Shown here in pieces: positions 1 through 10,885 of a stretch of 64,000 nucleotides of DNA. Positions within the stretch are counted from its first letter, which is position 1. Each line of letters begins with the position of its first letter. A program made the translations under genes and the position numbers. Under the pieces are notes generated by a model that was not told the DNA's origin, searched no databases, and saw only the letters and a program-made list of their open reading frames with translations. The DNA comes from Eumeta japonica (Eukaryota > Arthropoda > Insecta > Lepidoptera > Psychidae): positions 81,267 to 145,266 of the forward strand of contig BGZK01001476.1 in the NCBI GenBank assembly GCA_005406025.1. The letters run 5' to 3'.

Positions 1-340
1 TGTTCTCGAGGGGTCTCGGCTAGATAAAATCCGAGACTTGGAAATCCGTTTAGGACCCAGACTCTCCGACATAGCTCACAGAAAATGCAAGTTGGAGTGG
101 GATGGGCAGGCCGCATCACTCTTGGAACTGACAACCATTGGGGAAGAAAGATGCTAGAACCATCCTAGGATGGCGACCTCGAACTGGACGTCGCAACGTT
201 GGACGACTTCCCGCAAAGCCACTGTTGGCTACATACGGCCGAAGACCCGTCGGGCCGCGGGGTATGGGGAAGCTTAATGTCCAGCAATAGACGTGCAATG
301 GTACGAGTATGAGTGCAGTATGGTAGCTAGTTAGCGAGAA
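1..340 (+). mobile_element. 3' end of a LINE (ORF2 C-terminus), truncated by the window edge
   Basis: Plus-strand frames contain the C-terminal signature of LINE reverse transcriptases. A GWAGRI motif (about 92-110) is followed by NHWGRKMLE and then, one frame over, LGWRPRTGRRNVGRLP (about 162-210). That is the usual 'WxGHxxR...W.Pr.grR..GRP' zinc-knuckle-free tail of RTE- and Jockey-like elements. The frame is broken by a stop and at least one frameshift, so this is a relic. An AATAAAA near 340 may be its polyadenylation region. It is one of only two transposon pieces in the window that read on the plus strand. The clade cannot be assigned from the tail alone. Confidence 0.65.
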
Positions 341-687
341 TAAAAGCGGCATGCATACGATTAGATATGTTATCGTTCAACGCGTGATATTTTTATTACG
401 CGAACGACTCGTTCGAGACTTCCTCTCCCGCACCGTCACATTTCGCACATAAGCGCGCGGCGCGCCGGCGAAGAGCAGCGTATATCACGCATTTATGTGG
501 CGCTTAGATATTTTTTGAGCAACGAAAGCTTTTTTGTGTCGCTCAGCTCGTAAGGGTCATTTCAGTTGGAAAATTAGTCACCAAAAATTAGACGAGTGTA
601 TCGTTAGGCTAAAAGCCACCATAGCACTGGCACTCCCATAGCGACCGCTGTTAGGAAGACAGAAACTCAACGTATACCGCATTTTTA
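341..687. other. Unassigned sequence, CpG-rich in part
   Basis: No gene seen. The part at 410-480 is unusually rich in CG and GCGC for this AT-rich window. No repeat copy was found elsewhere in the window. Confidence 0.5.
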
Positions 688-1430
688 GGGTTCCGAGCCG
701 AAATGGCAAAAACGGAAGCCTTATCATTTCGTCATATCCGTTCGTCTGTCCGTCCGTATGTTACAGGCATTTTATTAAAAAAACTATAAGACGTATACTG
801 ATGAAATTTATAGCGTAGTTATTTGTATAAACCACTATTTAGTTAAATAATAAAAATAAATTACGTCACATCATACATGTAACACAAGCAGAAAAAAATT
901 TTTAAGCATACTTCAACTAGTAGCACATATTTTGATAGTGCTTTTAAAACACTTTAAGATTTTTAAGCAATTTTTCTGGTTACATAAATAATTTCGTGCA
1001 TAATCGCTTTGAAAGTTGCAAAAATTCTCCCCCTACTCTTTTTTAAACTACATGCTCAAAAAATATGAGATAAAAAACAAAGGTAAAGCTCAATAAATGC
1101 TTTCAACAAAAATTACTTTGAATATCCGTTGAATTTATTGTTTTTGAGTCATTGCCCAAAAACTGCGCTTCTCAACAAAAGGACGTAAGTGCTACGAAGA
1201 TACGCTCTATTGCTGATGCACTTTATATTAGTAATAGTAATAGTCAACGTACCTACTTGTTTTTCTGGTTATAGGCGACTAAAATGCTTATAACTATTCT
1301 GTGCGGGAAACATGGAAAAAGTTTAACGTACTTTTTTCATGTGTAGTGCATTTCTTTGTAATAATGGCTTCAGAACTTTAATGCCTAACCCATGCTAATG
1401 AGCATGGTCCGACACGCTCTTGGCCAGTTT
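688..1430 (+). repeat. Dispersed repeat R1, copy 1
   Basis: This block aligns over its whole length to 40043-40766 in the same orientation. Shared landmarks are GGGTTCCGAGCC at the start, a run of TCCGTCCG-type units, CTCAACAAAAGGAC, TTATAGGCGACTAAA, GTGCGGGAAACAT, GTAGTGCATTTCTTTG and a closing ATGGTCC...TTGCCAG. No terminal inverted repeat or intact ORF is visible. The opening module, an accession of GGTTCCG then AACGG then stretches of TCCGTC, is one I associate with repeats that are very common in Lepidoptera. The class is not known to me. Confidence 0.8.
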
Positions 1431-2314
1431 TCACTAATTAGGATTATTATACGGGATAGATAAGTTCATTATTTGTATTTAAGAACTGTATGCGTCTTCA
1501 AGCTATCTATATCTAACCTATCAGTGTTTGCTCCATTCGTTCAAACGCAGACACTGAAGTCTCTGTATAAAGAGATATAGAGACTTCAGTGCCCTTATTA
1601 ATCTGACGCTCCCACTATGTGTGAACCGGTTGTTCCGTATATAATTTATTTTCACTATATTAGATATTACAGATATATAAAATTTCTTAAAATATATTCG
1701 CCCTCGGCCAAAAATTGATCCGTAACGTTTGGAAAGGAAAAAACTTGTATACTAAATCTTCACATCAAATGTTTGGTAATAATAGCAGTAACGTTAAATT
1801 CCATATACATCGAATGTTCAACATTTCTGCGTTAAAAGTAAAACATTTATCAGTCAGTAATGTAGGAAAAAATCGTGCATTCGATATGAGATTCGCGAGT
1901 ATATTGCGCGGAGAGGCAAAATAACAACGACTTTACTTTATGTTAACACTCGATTTCACATCCTATCTAATTTGCGTACCGCGGACTAGATATGAAAATC
2001 AATTCATAATGAGTCAACTCCAAAAACTTATTACAATTATTTCAAACATCTGGAAATCAGATTAAAAGTACGCTCTTAACGAATTTTTTAACAGGCGAGT
2101 TAAAAACACTTTTTTTACGTTATAAATGATATTCCTTAAGTTGAGAAGGAGAGGAGTGCGAACAACTCTTAAAAAATCTGAACACGATGATGGGAACATT
2201 CAAAGCATCTGAACCGAATAACGTGCTTTAAATTTGAACTCTTAATAGTATCGCTAGTAAGTTTTATATCAGACATTCAAAATTTTTCGCAAATTTTTAG
2301 ATGTTCAGTGATGT
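1431..2314. other. Unassigned AT-rich sequence
   Basis: No supported gene. A 69-codon frame at 1715-1924 has no recognisable motif and looks like chance. A perfect hairpin lies at 1552-1591. Confidence 0.5.
1552..1591. repeat. Perfect 13-bp inverted repeat
   Basis: The arms CACTGAAGTCTCT (1552-1564) and AGAGACTTCAGTG (1579-1591) are exact reverse complements with a 14-nt loop. No transposon context was recognised. Confidence 0.85.
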
Positions 2315-2315
2315 A

Positions 2316-2420
2316 AGAGAGATATGCGAAGACCGTCTTTGCATATCTCTCTTCCATAATTAACACCCATCATTATTCACATACAAGCTCATCGGTTTCG
2401 GGTGCTTAATTACGTGGAAA
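2316..2420 (-). mobile_element. LINE-2 family fragment (extreme C-terminus)
   Basis: Read on the minus strand this resembles the last codons of the LINE at 48489-50340: an EICKD-like motif precedes the end of the ORF, and plus-strand GCTCATCGGTTTCGGGTGCTT (about 2389-2410) matches the same landmark at 12029 and 48628. The fragment includes a near-perfect 39-nt palindrome (2315-2353; arms AGAGAGATATGC and GCATATCTCTCT). It is too decayed to code for anything. Confidence 0.6.
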
Positions 2421-2663
2421 CCTAAAAGAAGTATATAACTTGCTTTTCGGTTCGTTTCAACGTCCAGTATAAACGGACACTTGTTAAGTACATGAGTTTA
2501 TACTTAGTTCGTATCAGTTTATTTTTGCTTTATCGTAGAAGCAGATATGTCTACACGCATCAAATGTGGCGTGATCAAAGTGCAAACTTAAAAATAACTA
2601 AAAATCGTTAAAGTACGCTTGAGGCTCGTGATAAGAATCCGCAAATATATGAATGAAAATAAC

Positions 2664-2676
2664 TTCTTTTAAGTAT
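2664..2676. repeat. Target-site duplication, left copy
   Basis: TTCTTTTAAGTAT here is identical to 4589-4601 and flanks the RTE LINE exactly. Confidence 0.85.
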
Positions 2677-4588
2677 AATAATAATATAGCCTTTATTCAG
2701 ATCCATATTCCAATTACATGAAAATACAATATATTTTTTGTTTTCTTTTTAAAACTTAACGTAAACCTTATTCTAGTATTTTTGTAGATCTGTTTGCCAA
2801 TCGGCAAAAGCCTCCTCCAACCTTTTCCACTCGTGTCTGTCTTGAGCTACTCTGTTCCATGTTACGCCTGCCACTTGTCTTATATCATCCTCCCATCTCT
2901 TTTGCGGTCTACCTCTTTTTTTTTACCTAGTCTAGGATACCACTGTGTTACGATTTTGCTCCATTTGTCTTTTCCTCTTACGATATGCCCGGCCCATCGC
3001 CATTTAAGCCTTCTAATTTTACTAGTTATATCTGTGACCTTTGTTTTGCTTCTTATTACGCAGTTTCTCAGTCGATCTGATTTTTTCACATTCATCATGC
3101 TTCTTTCTATCGCGTTTTGGCATGTTGCAAGTTTGCTGGTCATGTTTTGTGATAAAGTCTATGTTTGGCTACCGTACATGAGAACTGAAAGTATGCAAGT
3201 GTTAAATAGATTGCTTTTTATATTAATATGAAGGTTTTTATCTTTCATAATCTCTTTAAAACCCCAGTACCTTTTCCAGCCATTGGTTATTCTTCTTTCA
3301 ATTTCTTTACGCATCGGATCATCATCCGTTATCAGCTATCTCAGGTAAATATATTCATCTGTGTACTCAATTTGTTTGTTTCCCAAATTTATATTGATTC
3401 TTTCTCCGTTTGTCATTACTCTTGTTTTCCCCGGGTTCAATTTTAATCCTACCTTCTCACTTTCCATTGCTAGTTCATTTATCATTTTTGTTATGTCTTC
3501 CGGAGATTTTGTAAATAACACTATATCATCTGCGAATCTCAAATGAGATAATAAGATACCTTTTATATTGATGCCGAGATTTTCCCAATTAAGACCTCTC
3601 AATATTCATTCCAGTACTACCGAAAACACTGTTCCACAACTGTCGTACGCCTTTGCCTATTCTGAAAGGTTCACCTTTCTTTTCAAGTTAAATTCTCGCT
3701 ATACTCTGGCTGCAAACATTTTTTATTAAGCGGATGTATTTGTGTTCAATTCCTTGCTCATTTAATGCCACCCATATATTTTCGTGGAACAAAAAATAGA
3801 ACGCTTTACTGTAATCTGTGAATGCGATGTAGTAAATATATTGGTATTTTTTATACTTCTCCATAACTTAGCGTACTACATGAATGTGATCGAGCACTGA
3901 ATAATCTTTTCGAAAACCCGCCTGCTCAATGGGTTGGTGTTCATCCAATCTTTTCTCAATGCGATTTAGTATGATCTTGGTAAATAACTTATATATGTTG
4001 GACATAAGACTGATAGGGCGATAGTTACCGATTTCGTATTTGTCTCCTTTCTTATATAGAAGGATAATGTTTGTTTCTGTCCACCGCTGAGGAATAGTTT
4101 CAGTATTTAGTATCTCGTTGAACATATCAGTGAGGACTGGTGTTATAACTCTTTTGCTTTCTTTTAGGATTTCATTGGTAATTCCATCGGGTCCTGGTGC
4201 TTTATCACTTTTTAAACTGTCTATCGCTTTTATTACTTCAGTATAAAGTGTGTTAGGGATATTTGAGGTTCCCGTTAGGTCGTCTTTGTCTTGAACGGTG
4301 TTGTGTTGATATATTTTTCTGTAATAAGATGTGGCAATTTCTAATATGTTCATTCTATTGTGGTTCCATTCGCCACTGTCACTTTTAATTTTTTGGATCC
4401 AGTCTTTCGAGCCTGTTAATTCCTTCTTAGCTTTTTTAACACCTCCTGTTCTGTTTACTTGTTTTTCGATAATTCCCATTCTTCTTTTATTGTTGTCCGT
4501 TCTAATACTCTGTTTAATGTCTTTGCTAATTTCCACTAAACGCCTTCTTCGATCCTTTGCTTCTTTTGAATTAATTACAATTGATTAA
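2677..4588 (-). mobile_element. 5'-truncated RTE-clade LINE with target-site duplication
   Basis: The element is bounded by a perfect 13-bp direct repeat (2664-2676 and 4589-4601), as expected of target-primed reverse transcription. On the minus strand its 3' end finishes in a short ATT-type repeat (about 2677-2690) just after a GAATAAAGG signal, the usual RTE 3' end. The 5' end stops inside the region between endonuclease and reverse transcriptase, so the endonuclease domain is absent. The body carries an RT gene broken by frameshifts, stops and a small deletion. Length is about 1.9 kb against roughly 3.2 kb or more for full RTE elements (from general knowledge). Confidence 0.88.
2773..4584 (-). 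pseudogene. RTE-type reverse transcriptase, degraded
   Basis: Domain order is clear despite breaks. The longest frame (about 3868-4584) holds a basic linker, then fingers/palm with KAPGPDG (about 4184-4203), NYRPISLMSNIYKLF and QAGFRK. The next stretch, in other frames, holds a DYSKAF-like motif and GVRQ, after which part of the palm is missing. The catalytic FADD is intact at 3525-3536, within frame 3336-3602. The C-terminal tail KWRWAGHIVR lies in 2880-3143 and ends EEAFADW...stop at 2773-2775. RT would copy LINE RNA at the nicked target; this copy cannot. Its wording is close to the RTE-class endonuclease-reverse transcriptases annotated in butterflies (from memory). Confidence 0.9.
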
Positions 4589-4601
4589 TTCTTTTAAGTA
4601 T
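4589..4601. repeat. Target-site duplication, right copy
   Basis: TTCTTTTAAGTAT, an exact copy of 2664-2676; it marks the 5' boundary of the LINE. Confidence 0.85.
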
Positions 4602-4639
4602 TAAACACAAATATATGGTATAGTGGTATGGAATCCTCG

Positions 4640-4770
4640 TTGAGCATGTTTGGTTCGCACTTGGCGGTTTTTTTTTATATGCCATCAATTCGGTCTGCGT
4701 AAGATTTTCCTTGGTGGCCCTTTCCTTGAAGATAAAACTGATGATTTTAAGAGACGTATCATACTGATTT
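4640..4770 (-). mobile_element. LINE-2 family fragment (C-terminal region)
   Basis: ATATGCCATCAATTCGGTCT and the following GCGTAAG...TTTTCC match the landmarks at 12078-12120 and 48670-48710. It is preceded by GTTTGGTTCGCACTTGGC, related to the terminal box of repeat R1. Confidence 0.55.
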
Positions 4771-5044
4771 TCAAAAGTCATCAATGCAAACAAATCTAGC
4801 GCTTAAGAGATAGCTGTAACTTAGAAACAATATACACATGCTTTGCAATTAAAGAGTTTTGAAAAAATGGTTGACTTCGTACACCATCCCCAAAATTTCC
4901 CGCTACTTCCGAACTCAGACGGCCCGAAAATCCGTATATGAGTTTTTTCAAGCGACTTAAATTAAAAATATACTCAGTTAGCTATACATTTATATATATT
5001 TATATTGCTATTAGCAAAAATGTAAGTAAGATGCAGATAAAGTA
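4771..5044. other. Unassigned AT-rich sequence
   Basis: No gene or repeat partner seen. Confidence 0.4.
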
Positions 5045-5111
5045 ACGAATTACGGATTAGGTTTTAAATTTTTGGGTTGCCACAACATTTAAAACCTAAT
5101 CCGTAATTCGT
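5045..5111. repeat. Perfect 25-bp inverted repeat, 17-nt loop
   Basis: The arm at 5045-5069 (starting ACGAATTACGGATTAGG) is the exact reverse complement of 5087-5111. No third copy was found in the window and no target-site duplication is evident. Confidence 0.93.
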
Positions 5112-5551
5112 CAATCCGTAAAATTAGACAGACAATCTGTTCAATGTTACGTTTACTAATCACTTTTTTGGTTTTGACACAACATCGTAAGTCATCTAAA
5201 ATCTTATTACTAAGCAATATTATTAAGCAAATCACGTACGAATATAAATTTACGCTTTGGTATCTCAAAAACGATTTCAATGAAAATTTGTCTTTAATAA
5301 TGTTTTGCTTTCATGCTTTTTGTAGAGGTATCTGCTCTGGAATTGCCTAATATATTTTTTGTACGAGTTGCTTCGTAGCGTCATCTCGTAGAATTTTGAG
5401 ATAATTGTATTTTTGGTATGCTATTGGATGTACCGAAGTACTAGTAGGCTTAACCTAGCGTTCTCAGAAACACACATAATTTAGACAGATGACGGATGGC
5501 AGATGGCACTATGTGACATCATTAATCTGATGGCATGTAGCAGGTAACTTT
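5112..5551. other. Unassigned AT-rich sequence
   Basis: Frames of 63 and 68 codons overlap on opposite strands around 5089-5350; neither shows a motif. I see no gene. Confidence 0.45.
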
Positions 5552-5846
5552 TGCATGTTATCAACGGTGTGCTACAAAGTCTTACTTGAAATAATTGAGT
5601 GTTAACTGTTAAAGTTAAAAAATAAACATGTCAAAATATTGACATGTTTAGTTTTTAAATTAAATATTTTATTTTAACCTTGCAAGTAGCAATTGACTTA
5701 GAGAGAAAGATATTGACATTTCTGACATTAAATAATGTCACAAATGCCAATATCTCAAATATTACCAACATTTTGACTTATTTAGTTCTTAAGTTTAACA
5801 GTTATCTATTGCAATTAAGAGTTTGAAGCACACTGTCATGTATGCA
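5552..5846. mobile_element. Fold-back MITE with nested palindromes
   Basis: Terminal inverted repeats of roughly 80 bp: the left one (about 5552-5638, with GTGTGCTACAAAG, TAACTGTTAAAGTTAA and ATGTCAAAAT) matches the reverse complement of the right one (about 5766-5846). Inside are an exact 12-bp hairpin (5623-5634 with 5639-5650, loop AATA) and a nearly perfect 46-bp palindrome at about 5709-5755, centred on ATTAAATAAT. There is no coding capacity. Superfamily is uncertain because a target-site duplication could not be fixed. Confidence 0.75.
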
Positions 5847-6142
5847 GTGATATTTATATTTTTTATATACATTGTATATATATATATTGCCGGAAATGCA
5901 TATAATTTATGCATATATTTATTGCTGCAAATGCATATGAATATATGCATTTGCGTTTCACGTATAAGTTAACATATTTATTACCACAGCAAACTCGCGC
6001 ACGCATGCATGCATATACAAATACACACAGGCGCATGTGCAATACATATGGGAGACGCTTGCTCGCAACATGTGTTAACGTGTAGTATGTAACCTACCAC
6101 TGAGCCTCGAATCTGAGCTTCCAATACTAAATACTTATAAAA
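5847..6142. other. AT-rich stretch with ATGCAT repeats and a hairpin
   Basis: Several ATGCATAT units occur. GCAAATGCATAT (5927-5938) and ATATGCATTTGC (5943-5954) form an exact 12-bp hairpin with a 4-nt loop. Confidence 0.6.
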
Positions 6143-6149
6143 TTATATT

Positions 6150-6260
6150 ACGTACGTTTCATGCCAGATCAGCACATCTACATGAAAATGCAGAGTCACA
6201 TCTACCAGAGTATCAGGAGTGTTAAAATTACCAACAGATGCGCTCCCAACCACTTCACGT
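6150..6260 (-). repeat. Dispersed repeat R4, copy 1
   Basis: The reverse complement matches 58937-59030: shared GTGAAGTGGTTGGGAGCGC, then CTGTT, GCAGATGT/GTAGATGT and GGCA(C/T)GAAACGTA. On the minus strand the copy reads as SREVVGSASV...LVDVTLHFHVDVLIWHETYV without a stop, so the repeat may once have been coding. I do not recognise the protein. Confidence 0.65.
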
Positions 6261-6303
6261 GACCCGAAAATCTGTTGGAAATCACGATGTACGCACATTA
6301 AAC

Positions 6304-6328
6304 ACGCGCGCGCACCCGCACGCACGCA

Positions 6329-6410
<82 letters not shown>
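6304..6410. repeat. (CA)n/(TA)n compound microsatellite
   Basis: CGCG/CGCA units give way to a CA run (about 6329-6392) with one TA interruption at 6361, then a TA run to 6410. Confidence 0.97.
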
Positions 6411-7639
6411 GCACAACGGCAAAAAATTTAAAAGGTTTAAATCTTCCATGTGTTTATAAAAATTCCCATCTCATATTTTGGAATTATTTTATTATATATT
6501 TTGGAATACACAGAACATTACGCCTTTGTTATTTTCTTTTTATCTAAATGACTCCTTTATTTCAACTTATTATCTGGAATATTTCTTCTCCTCGGGGAGC
6601 TTCATTAAATCCAGGAACCTATATCAAAGGGACATCCGAATAAATCGGACTAGATGTGATTTTATACGCATTATACTTTTGACGAGGGATAGGGTTCGGA
6701 CGACCTTAGCCGGCTACGCCGAATACTAGATTTATTGTCCGATAGAATAAAAGAATGATTTCTCCTATTTGAAGTATTCAGCTCCGTAACTGATTGAGCT
6801 GACTTATACACCTGAAGTATGTATGATATATATATTTAACTACCATTTCCTCTCAATAAATGATAATGAATATATCTTATATGTTATAATTGAAATACTG
6901 ACATTTTTTAATGGCGTTCTCTAGCCACCTAAAAACACCGTTCCGTTAAATCAATTCAAGTGTCTAGTAATTTAGTACATGTGGAAATTCTCGCATTACA
7001 TGTTTTGAAACCGTAAAGCTGTTGTAGATACCATAACCCATACGCCTGCGTCGGTCTACAACCGACTTATTGCGAGACAAAGCTATCATGAGGCGGCGCG
7101 AGCGACACTCCACTATGCTTTCTTAACGCTCCGACTGTTTAACGAGCATTTCGAATCACGACGGCATGTGAAATGAATGCTAGGTCACACACCCAAACTT
7201 GGAGTATGTAATACCTACGTCTATCTAGACCTAGGTAATAGCTGTCGGACCGTTATCACCACGTCTTCAACGACACGACCATGTTCTATATAGTTGCACG
7301 CACGAGGCATCGTCAGCCGCGTCTGCATATAATAAATTTCTTCATCCGATTTCAGTTTCGATTCTGGTCCCGCTCTTGGCACCCGCCTAATGATCTAGAA
7401 AAATCATCAGGTAGTTATACCTTAACTATTAGATGCCGTTATAAAATAGGGTCTTTTTAACAATTTTACTAATACATACATCAATACCTAAAGACACATC
7501 TTGTGATAAATATCTTCAATATCTAGATAGATTTTAGTTTAAGTGTTGATATCAAGTTATATTTATTGATCCAACTTTGCTATCAACGTTCCAAATTTGT
7601 ATCCATGAAATTTATTTTTGTAAATCACAAAATTTTCCA
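6411..7639. other. Unassigned sequence
   Basis: No supported gene. 6920-7330 is richer in CpG than its surroundings and is not repeated elsewhere in the window. An 83-codon frame at 6478-6729 has no motif. Confidence 0.4.
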
Positions 7640-8000
7640 TGAGCCGGTTTTTATTGCTTCGTAGTCAACAGGAAACCCTTATAGTTTTACCATATCCGTC
7701 CATCCGTCTGTCAGTCTGTTTGTCTGTCTAACTGACCGCGGCTTATCTCAGATATTCTTACTATTAAAAAGCTGTAATTTTATATGGGTATACATATTAA
7801 TAACAACGACAAAGTGGTTAGAATAAAATCTTAATAAAAAATTTTTAGATTAGCTTTCCACCACGTAAACTTAGGGATGATTTTTTTATCATTTATCCCT
7901 TGATGTGAGACATCGTCAGATAGCTCATTGAAAATCATTGCGGATCTGTGAAAAGCATTTTTCGATAGTAGTCCGTTTGAGGAATACTAAGCTTTAAATT
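7640..8000 (+). repeat. Dispersed repeat R2, copy 1
   Basis: Matches the reverse complement of 41115-41485. Shared landmarks are AACCCTTATAG/ACCCTTACA, a run of TCCGTC/CTGTCTGT units, CCGCGGCTTA(G/T)CTCAGA, a CAAAGTGG/TAAAGTGGAT block, CTGTGAAAA(C/G)CATTTTT and ACTAAGCTTTAA. The opening module resembles the opening of R1. No ORF or terminal inverted repeat is seen. Confidence 0.75.
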
Positions 8001-10811
8001 GCTAAATTTGTTTCGTGTCCTCCTTTTCTTCTAGTTAAGTGGTTATGAAATCAAAAGTTATGAAAGCAGTATGCAAACTGTAATGCAGGGAATGTGGAGC
8101 AAGATTTGATGCAGCATGCAGCTGCGATTGTATACTAATTTTCTGCATTTTTTCGATACGTCCTTCAAATAGTGATCAATCGGACGGTTCGATTTTAGAT
8201 CAATCTAATCGAGACGGCCTGTATTGAAAATTTGTCCTCGATCGGAGCCGTACTGTCGAGACAGCTATACCATTTTTTCTCATCGATTCCGGGCCGTGTC
8301 GTTACGAGCGCCGCTATTCGGCGGCCCCGAATGACTACCGTCTTTGGGCGGGCCTACTGTCATGAAAGCCGCCGATTTCTTTATCACGTGGTCAACCCTT
8401 TGAAGGATTACCGAGTCTATACTGCATACGTGCATGATGCATTTCGGAAATAAAACTCAAACAAGCTCATATTTTTATTTACAAAAATAGGCCTATATGT
8501 ACATTTCACTATAAACTATACGAAAAAACAATGATTTGTATGTACAAGCTACGAGTTCGAAACTCACCTATATAACTATATGGGCTATAATAAAATAACA
8601 AATATGTTCACGTCGTATGCACGTTGGGATATGCAGTCAATTTTTCGTCGCAAACAAATATGTTAGCACATACGGCTATTCGGTTTTGAAAACTCTCCTA
8701 CTTATTGTAAGGCGAAGGCTAGCGAAATCCGGGAACAAATAATAGATTATGTCTTAAAATATTGAAACGAAATTTCTGTCATGATAACAAAATCCAAATG
8801 AGGATAATAATTTAAGCGACATCGCATGTAACATAGCCATATCGTGGGTGTACTGATTTAATATGTCTATTTTATGCCACTCTACAAATATTTGAGCGTA
8901 TATGTGTGGGGAGTACTACAACATAATGCTCTATGTTGCTTTCGGGAAAGGAGAAAGTTTCGTTTTATTAATTTTATTGTATATATACGGCTGTAGTAGC
9001 GACCTTTAACTTGCATTACTAAAATCTGCGCACTAGCAACAGTATGTTAAAAATTTTTGTCTACCCGTACGAACCGCAGCGGGTAGGTAGTTTATTGAGA
9101 AAGTAATTATTTCGCCACCCGGAAAACATGTCGACATACGATTCGGTTTCTCCCATTGTTGGTTCTTTTTAGTACAGACAAATAGAAAGTGCGTTATCTT
9201 TGCAGATTCCTCTATGTGGAGATAGGGGGCGATCAGATCGATTTCGTTATTAGCAGAAGCTCAAAGCGCCCGCCCCGATGCGATAACTTTTGATTAATCA
9301 CCGGCGCGTCCGCAACACGTCTGGGCATTATCGCCGGACTAAGCGAGCTTTCCCTCTTACTAATTCGGTTATTCATTAATATAAATATACTGCTGAGATG
9401 GAGTTTTGAGATAGGTGTAATTATTGTTTGTGGTGGAAAGTTTGTTGTTCGCTATCCACATACCGGATTTATATGGATCGCCAGAAATTATATATCCTAT
9501 GTTTATGACGGAAAAAACTTAGCCCTCCACGCCCGAGTTGGATTTGTACTTGGACGGTATGAATTTATGCTTTTGTGAATACTATTTTACGGGACTGGAG
9601 GACATTTTTTCGTTTATACTTTCTGTCAATTCAAATGTTTGCAACTGACTTACTAATAATTAATTAAATTATCGGTTCGCAACCCTCTATACAACTGGTT
9701 CAAAATCAAAGTCTAAGTCTCCCCGCCTAAAATAAAAAGACTGTGAAGGGGCATATATGCCTCTTCCGCAAGGCGATACAACCACCACACAAATAGAAAG
9801 TCCAAACAATAAAAAAGCGCATAACATATTCATTTGTGTAGTATCAAACATTCAATCTTCGAAAAATGTTCATATGAATTTTGTACATCATTATGTCGAA
9901 TTTTAATCACCCCACTGTTTGTACGTACTATTTGAGATTAAAAGTATTGGAATTTCAACAGCAACGTTCGCTATCTACCTCTTAACACATTCTTCGAAGC
10001 ACGGAGAGTGTGATTAAATTTGGCTTCACTTAAAACTCGTCGGTCAGTTCGTCCATGGCCACTGTCGAACCCTGTACCTTCTCGTTCGAAGGCAGCACCC
10101 GTGGCGTGGATCGATAAAATTCGAAAGGAAACTTCTATCGAACGAAATAAAGCTCGTTTCATATCTCCGAACTAATGTCGTCCGATCGCGGTAAGTCTAA
10201 GCAAACAGGTCACGCTTTGACAACGACATACCTACCAAAGGAGCGTTGGCACATAGAGCCTAGATTTCTGTTTGCCCGAGGCCCATCCGAGTACTTTGCG
10301 AAAACACTTTTTGAGCATTCTCGAATCATTCCGTAGAAATAACTGAATTTCTTTGGATTGATACGTGCTTTCAGGAAAGTAAACAAATATCTGGTGCCTC
10401 ATTATTTGACAGTTCGCAGAGAAAAATTGCTTCTCTCCCTTTAAATCTTCTTTCCGATTGATGGATTTTCTTCAATAAAAAAAAAGTAGAAAATTCTCAT
10501 CTACAGAAAATATTCAACAGCTGGCATTTATCTTTGTGATTCTGTTGTTTCAGTATAAAGATATTTCGAATTCGATTTTGAAATCGGTTCAAAGGTCGAA
10601 CGAAGTGTTTCCGTACATATAAAAGCTCCCATTTGTTTCGTAGAGGAGCAGACAGATATCTCCGCGTGATACGATCCTAAATGCCTACATACCTACCGCC
10701 CCTCGGTAGCATCCGTCGACCATTTAACGCAGGCTGACGAGCTCACGTGAAACGGTCGATGGGAAAAACGAAATATATTAAGCGCTAGGGGCCCGTCGGC
10801 TTCGTTTTTCG
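8001..10811. other. Unassigned sequence with CpG-rich islands
   Basis: No supported gene. CpG-richer, apparently single-copy blocks occur at 8160-8460 (also an open frame of 73 codons at 8232-8453), 9200-9420, 9971-10300 (63-codon minus frame) and 10600-10810. None shows a protein motif. They could be conserved non-coding elements, but conservation cannot be judged here. Confidence 0.4.
9200..9420. promoter_or_regulatory. Candidate conserved non-coding element
   Basis: A CpG-rich block with clustered homeodomain/GATA-like words (GATTAATCA, GATAAC, CATTAATA, GATAGG) in otherwise AT-rich DNA. It has no repeat partner in the window and no open frame of note. The regulatory role is inference only. 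Confidence 0.25.
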
Positions 10812-10885
10812 TTCACACGCCATCGATTTGGTTTGCATAAGGTTTTCTACAATGACCCTTGTTGAACCTTCCATCACATACTGTA
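10812..10885 (-). mobile_element. LINE-2 family fragment
   Basis: CGCCATCGATTTGGTTTGC, GGTTTTCTAC, TGACCC and CCTTCCATCACA follow in the same order and spacing as at 12078-12140 and 48670-48740. Confidence 0.6.

Noticed and set aside
2794..3446. Plus-strand frames of 145 and 72 codons rich in hydrophobic residues
   Set aside because: They are antisense shadows of the LINE reverse transcriptase on the minus strand.
6143..6394. Frame with a long Cys-Val repeat
   Set aside because: The repeat is the CA microsatellite read in one frame; only the other part of the frame (repeat R4) is of interest.
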